From contig OY735216.1 of assembly GCA_963457665.1 (NCBI GenBank), positions 37,859,044 through 37,923,043 on the forward strand: DNA of 64,000 nucleotides. Direction: 5' to 3'. The notes under the pieces are model-generated. The model was not told the origin of the DNA and searched no databases. It saw only the letters and a program-made list of their open reading frames with translations. The translations under genes and the position numbers were made by a program. The DNA comes from Thysanoteuthis rhombus. Lineage: Eukaryota; Mollusca; Cephalopoda; Oegopsida; Thysanoteuthidae. Shown here piece by piece: positions 59,679 through 64,000 of this stretch; the stretch's first letter is position 1, and each line of letters begins with the position of its first letter.

Positions 59679-60107
59679 GCATAGTACCTGTGAAAATTGA
59701 CGAAATCTTCAAGTATGGATAAATCATACTAATATAAATTAAGAATAGTTCAGTAGAAATGTATCTATGGCAAAAAAAAATTGGGACTGTATTTTCTTTT
59801 AATTCAAATTAGAATAAAAAAACTTGCAGAGGAAAAAATCGGTGAATATAAGTCGAGAGAAATGGATTCGTGCTTTTTATCTTAAAAAAAAATAGAAGCA
59901 ATCAGTTGAGCAGCTTGCCTAGTGGCAGTTGTGGATGGGGAGGGAAGTCTAAGGTGTCAGATAAGAGGACGGACAGTGAAGTATTGGGTGGCAAATATCG
60001 AGAGGCAGCCGTGTTGTTCGTCTCTCTTCTTTCTTTCCTCTCTCCTTTAGGCTTCATGGATTTATTTTTCCTCCGTGACTAACGAACGAATACATTTAAC
60101 TTAAGCT

Positions 60108-60192
60108 TACACACGCATACACACACATACACACATATATATATATATATATAAAGCACGCACACACACACACATATATATATATATATACT
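60108..60192. repeat. (CA)n(TA)n, duplicated
   Basis: CA-rich then TA, AAAGCACG spacer, then CA and TA again. Confidence 0.9.
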
Positions 60193-60483
60193 ATCAAGAA
60201 ATGGATATATAATCCGACAGAAAAGATTATAAATGTGTTATTTTACTTTTAAACTCTATTTGAAGTGATCTCCCGTTATTACACGGTGAATATGATATTT
60301 GGCCTAGACAGCGTAAATAATTACAAATTATATAACATGTTTATAGTTATTTCTATCGGACTTTATATCCATTTCTTAATGATATAATTGTCTGCATTGA
60401 GAAGCAAAGTGAGTAGATATGGATTGTGAATAAATAAAGACAAGAATTTGGAGATAAAACAGTTGTTTGAGCCTTTGTATTAC

Positions 60484-60605
60484 CAGTGGCCGTTAAGCTC
60501 AATCGCTAGAACAACGCAACGTTAAAGCAGCAACCTATCCGTCCTTAGTTCGATTCCTGTGGCAGACCTGTTTTCTTTAATTATTTATTCTATTTACGCT
60601 GTCAT
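60484..60605 (+). repeat. tRNA-derived SINE, copy 3
   Basis: TTAAGCTCAATCGCTAGAAC, AGTTCGATTCCTGTGGC, then TTTCTTTAATTATTTATTCT. Same head, B box and tail order as 2140-2270. Confidence 0.78.
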
Positions 60606-60910
60606 GGCAAAATGATACACTCACCGTATGTCTAATCGGCATAACTTTCTATTTCATTCGCCCATTTAGAGTCGGAAAACATTCGTTATAAATAGAGAGA
60701 GACTGAAAAGCACCCAGCCAGTATGCTTGAAACTTAAAGTGTACAATGAATAAATAATACCAGCTATGACGTACGAATGTGAAACATGGAAATAATAAGA
60801 ATAACTGTAATTCAACTTGGGAATAACCCCAAGAGGTAGGAAAACAATTAACATGGATTCGATAGTGAAACAGAAGGGTATTGTAAATGTTAAAAATGTG
60901 GATAGGCTGG

Positions 60911-61030
<120 letters not shown>

Positions 61031-61507
61031 GTGTCTTTATATATATTGTGCAATGATAACATAATGGAGCAATGATGTGTAATAATGATAAAGTTTAATT
61101 GAAATTACTTTAGAAATATCAATACACATTTCGTACACACGATTCAGTCTATCTTTATAATTGAAAATTAAAAGGCTCTATCTACCAAAGAGTCAGAATA
61201 AAATCTGTGATTTAAACAAATGGGAGTCACGTACATGATATCAAACTTCTGAAGTATAGAGTGTTTTTTTTTACTGTAAATAGATAAACAGACCATGTTG
61301 CTATTTTCCTGCGTATGTCTGCAGCTTAATGGAAGCGTTCACATGGAAAACGATTCACTGGCTGAGATGAAACAAACAAACGGAAGGAGAACTAAACAAT
61401 TAAACGGTTCAGATTACAGACAGGATATACAAGCCAAACGGGCCACAAGTTTTTTTGCAGAACAGATTATTTTTCTTTCTCTGGTTGCTTTTAAAAAACT
61501 AATCATC

Positions 61508-61610
61508 TGATGGGGATGTACCGGTAGCCAAGCGGTTAGCAGCACCAAAAATGGAACCGGTGAACAGAGATAAAACCCTGACTGAGACAATCTATGTTCA
61601 TTTAGAAACC
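61508..61610 (+). repeat. tRNA-like SINE fragment
   Basis: GATGTACCGGTAGCCAAGCG GTTAGCAG resembles a tRNA 5' half with A box; AGATAAAACCCTGACTG follows in place of a clear B box. Weak evidence. Confidence 0.4.
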
Positions 61611-62149
61611 TTTGGAAAGGCATGGATCCATCTCTTCTGCAAACGTCGAAGAACTTCAAAGCCTAGCCGAGTAGCGTAGAGAACACTTGTGATTTATGAC
61701 GCCCAGGAAGTGACGGTATCCAGCAGAAGGGTAATATTATGATACATTTATAATCGTCTGATGGTTACAATTTTTTACATGCTGGAGTTATCGAACCATC
61801 AAAAGATCATTTTGGTACTATTTTTTAAAAAAAGTATTATCCAATGAATTTTCTTTTAAACTGCAAATAACTATGGAATGTAAAACTATAGCGCTGAGGA
61901 ATTATTCAAAACCCTGCATTGGCAAATTATTATTTAGAAACAGAATTATTGATAATAATCATTTATTTTATAAACGAATTATCCTGTTATTCCTTCCATA
62001 ACCCAACTTGATAATCCTAAATAAACATTCGATACCACAGTATCAGTTTATAGACATTAATGAGTAACTGAATCAGCAATTAATATGCATGCAATAGAAA
62101 TAGTACCGAGAGAGATAGAGATTTACGTATGTATATACCAAGTGATATA

Positions 62150-62680
62150 TGAAGAGATCATTCATTTCCATAAGGATCATACATCAGGAGGAAGTCAGAG
62201 AATGGATTGACCGAAACCTTTTGGTTACCAATAAAATCAACGCATTTGGTTAGTCAATCATTAGAAACCGTCAAGGCACCAATATCTTTGGCAGCATGCC
62301 GTGTTGGGGTGATTAATTTAAAAAAATGGTAAGAAGAATGATCAATGAATAAATTGTTTCTCTTTTTTTGTTGGGCCATGATCATTTAAAAAGTTCGAAA
62401 TTTCAGAATATAAGCAATCACTTTCACTTACAATTACATTGTTAATTGTAACTAAAACTCTAAAAACCCTTTTTGGGATAAAAGCACCCCCCCCCAAACA
62501 AACCGAAACAACAACAAACAAACAAACATTTTTCTAGACATAATAAGGAGTAAATGTAAATCCCTTTAGCTCCATTGGTGCGACATGTACGCAAAATACA
62601 CTCATAGCCAACCAGCCAGTCAGACAGACTAACTTGAAAACTAAAGAAACCTAGGTTGATGCTGACAATTTTAGTTGAAG
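62150..62680 (-). repeat. Dispersed medium repeat, minus-orientation copy 3
   Basis: GGTTAGTCAATCATTAGAAA, GGCAGCATGCCGTGTTGGGG TGATTAA and the terminal CATAGCCAACCAGCCAGTC correspond, complemented, to the copy at 37190-37540. Confidence 0.75.
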
Positions 62681-63149
62681 ATATCTAATAGTCCGAACAG
62701 CTTTTCGAACGACAATGACTCGTCTGAAAATCGAAGAATGTGCCTGCACTCAAGCATTTGGCTACGACAGTAGCTCTAAGCATGTACACACACACACAAA
62801 TACTCACAAACGTATGTGCGTATGTGTGTATAGCTGTTTCATGGGAATACTTCTTCTGATACTCCTATTTTATATCAGTAATTTCGCATTTTGTGTCCCC
62901 AGTGATAACATGCCAAAATAATGGCAACAGGATACCTTCCGGACCGGCTGCATATCTCTTTTTATCTGACATATCCGTTCCAAGAGCAGAAAGTACTCGA
63001 ATACAAGACAATTAATGCAAAGCATATGATATATCACACCCAGAATCTCACACATGTACCGAGACGGATACATTCTTATATGTATTCTCACATAACGACA
63101 TGCATATACGCACGCAAATTCAACTGAACACTCAAATGAACACTGGGCC

Positions 63150-63380
63150 GTAATCTAGTAAGCCATTTTACTGTGTAGTTCGTTTGATCTCCACTGAATG
63201 GCCCATGCTAGTAGCCATGTCCTAGACTGAGCCAAAATTAGTAATTTCTTAGGGCGTATAACCGTGATGCAACGGTTAGCTAACTTGTATAGTGACCCAT
63301 TACTTCTACGTAGTCAGTTCGATCTTCACTGGGTGCCCAATATTCGTGACCTTGTGCCAGATTAAGCTTAATTAATACCT
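63150..63380 (+). repeat. Second SINE-like family, two tandem copies
   Basis: GTTCGTTTGATCTCCACTGA (63179) and GTCAGTTCGATCTTCACTGG (63313) are B-box-like and each is followed by a similar GxxCATGxxCxxGxxTxAGxxT body. An A-box-like GCAACGGTTAGCTAACTTG precedes the second. Confidence 0.55.
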
Positions 63381-63701
63381 ATAAAAAATATACATATTCA
63401 TAAACAGATACACACATGTATACATACATACATGATTTTTATGTATGTATTTTACACTGGCTTAAATTTAAAAAAAAAAGATTGGAAAGGTTTTCTGAAG
63501 ACGTTTTTCGGAACAAAATGCTTATAAAAAAATGAAGAAATATAGCATCACAAAATCTGGTAAAGGTCTTAGTATTTTCCAGAGCCAAAATTCTAAGATT
63601 CGTGAGTGAAAATTTATGAAAATTGCATAAATATTTACACCCCTTGTACATCGTGAACTCTACTTGTACACAAATGTAATGAGTGCAAAATGAAATTGAG
63701 G

Positions 63702-63971
63702 TTAGAAAACTGATTCGTAGTGCTGGAAGCCAACTCTGTAACTTCTCCCAACTCTAAGCAAACTCCTTCGTTCAAGTATTACATTCATCTTTGAACATCG
63801 TGTGCATTTGTCCCACACTGGCTGCAATAAAGGGCACTTTGTGCATGATCTCGGTGATAAGTAATTGTACTGACTGCAATTTGTTAGCATTGCAGATTTA
63901 AAAAAAGCAGCAGTCAGGCTGTAGTGGAAAGCATTTCTTATCAGAAAGCAGCCTTGTTCTTTCTCTCTCAC
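63702..63971 (-). CDS. Unidentified 89-codon open frame at right edge
   Basis: Open from an ATG at 63971 to a stop at 63702. The peptide has a C-x2-C-x9-C-x2-C arrangement (SCTKCPLLQPVWDKCTRCSK) that could hold zinc, but there is no other support: no splice sites matching the neighbouring gene, no relative I recognise. It may be a fragment of a transposon or chance. Confidence 0.15.
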   Translation of the reverse strand: MREKEQGCFLIRNAFHYSLTAAFFKSAMLTNCSQYNYLSPRSCTKCPLLQPVWDKCTRCSKMNVILERRSLLRVGRSYRVGFQHYESVF

Positions 63972-64000
63972 AGCAATTATACGAGTTCAACTTTAAGATA

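Noticed and set aside
59870..60082. 70-codon plus-strand frame (GC-richer stretch), and a minus-strand frame through the same bases
   Set aside because: No recognisable domain, no splice or promoter context; likely part of an unclassified repeat.

Overview
This is eukaryotic DNA: AT-rich, with long introns, many dinucleotide microsatellites, several families of degenerate LINEs and tRNA-derived SINEs, and a vertebrate-type GT-AG spliced gene. The sequence points to a metazoan with a large, repeat-rich genome. A cephalopod mollusc (octopus-like) is my best guess from the overall texture (TA/CA microsatellites, SINE type, multi-kb introns, ITIH-type gene), but no species marker is present and this is inference.

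The only host protein gene I can support lies on the minus strand between 48152 and 13996. It encodes an inter-alpha-trypsin inhibitor heavy chain (ITIH)-like secreted protein. I could assemble eleven exons whose reading phases agree across every junction; together they give 787 residues plus a stop. In order they encode the second half of the VIT domain (48.1, 47.2 and 30.9 kb), a VWA domain with an intact MIDAS (29.0 and 24.6-25.3 kb), a linker containing two micro-exons of 18 and 15 bp (21.1 and 19.8 kb), and the heavy-chain C-terminal domain starting at an intact DPHF motif (17.9, 15.6 and 14.1 kb). The first part of VIT, the signal peptide and the promoter were not found and probably lie beyond 64000.

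Layout: 1-13.8 kb is the 3' flank (a LINE 3' end, a long AAT/ATGAT array, SINE, LINE and mariner debris, then unannotatable AT-rich DNA). 13.8-48.2 kb is the gene. Its 16.1-kb intron (30992-47114) is crowded with microsatellites, foldback hairpins and a tandem array built from pieces resembling spliceosomal U2, U4 and U1 snRNAs. 48.2-64 kb is upstream intron or flank with further LINE, SINE and medium-repeat copies and no exon I can defend.

The strongest candidate for something undescribed is the snRNA-like array at about 40.94-42.12 kb. A unit of about 450 bp, present twice nearly complete and once truncated, contains in the same order a U2 5' region, a U4 5' region, and U1 5' and 3' regions split by about 85 bp. 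It follows directly on a LINE reverse-transcriptase fragment. Also notable are the phase-symmetric micro-exons beside the DPHF site, LINE and microsatellite sequence pressed against two splice acceptors, and several long foldback elements.
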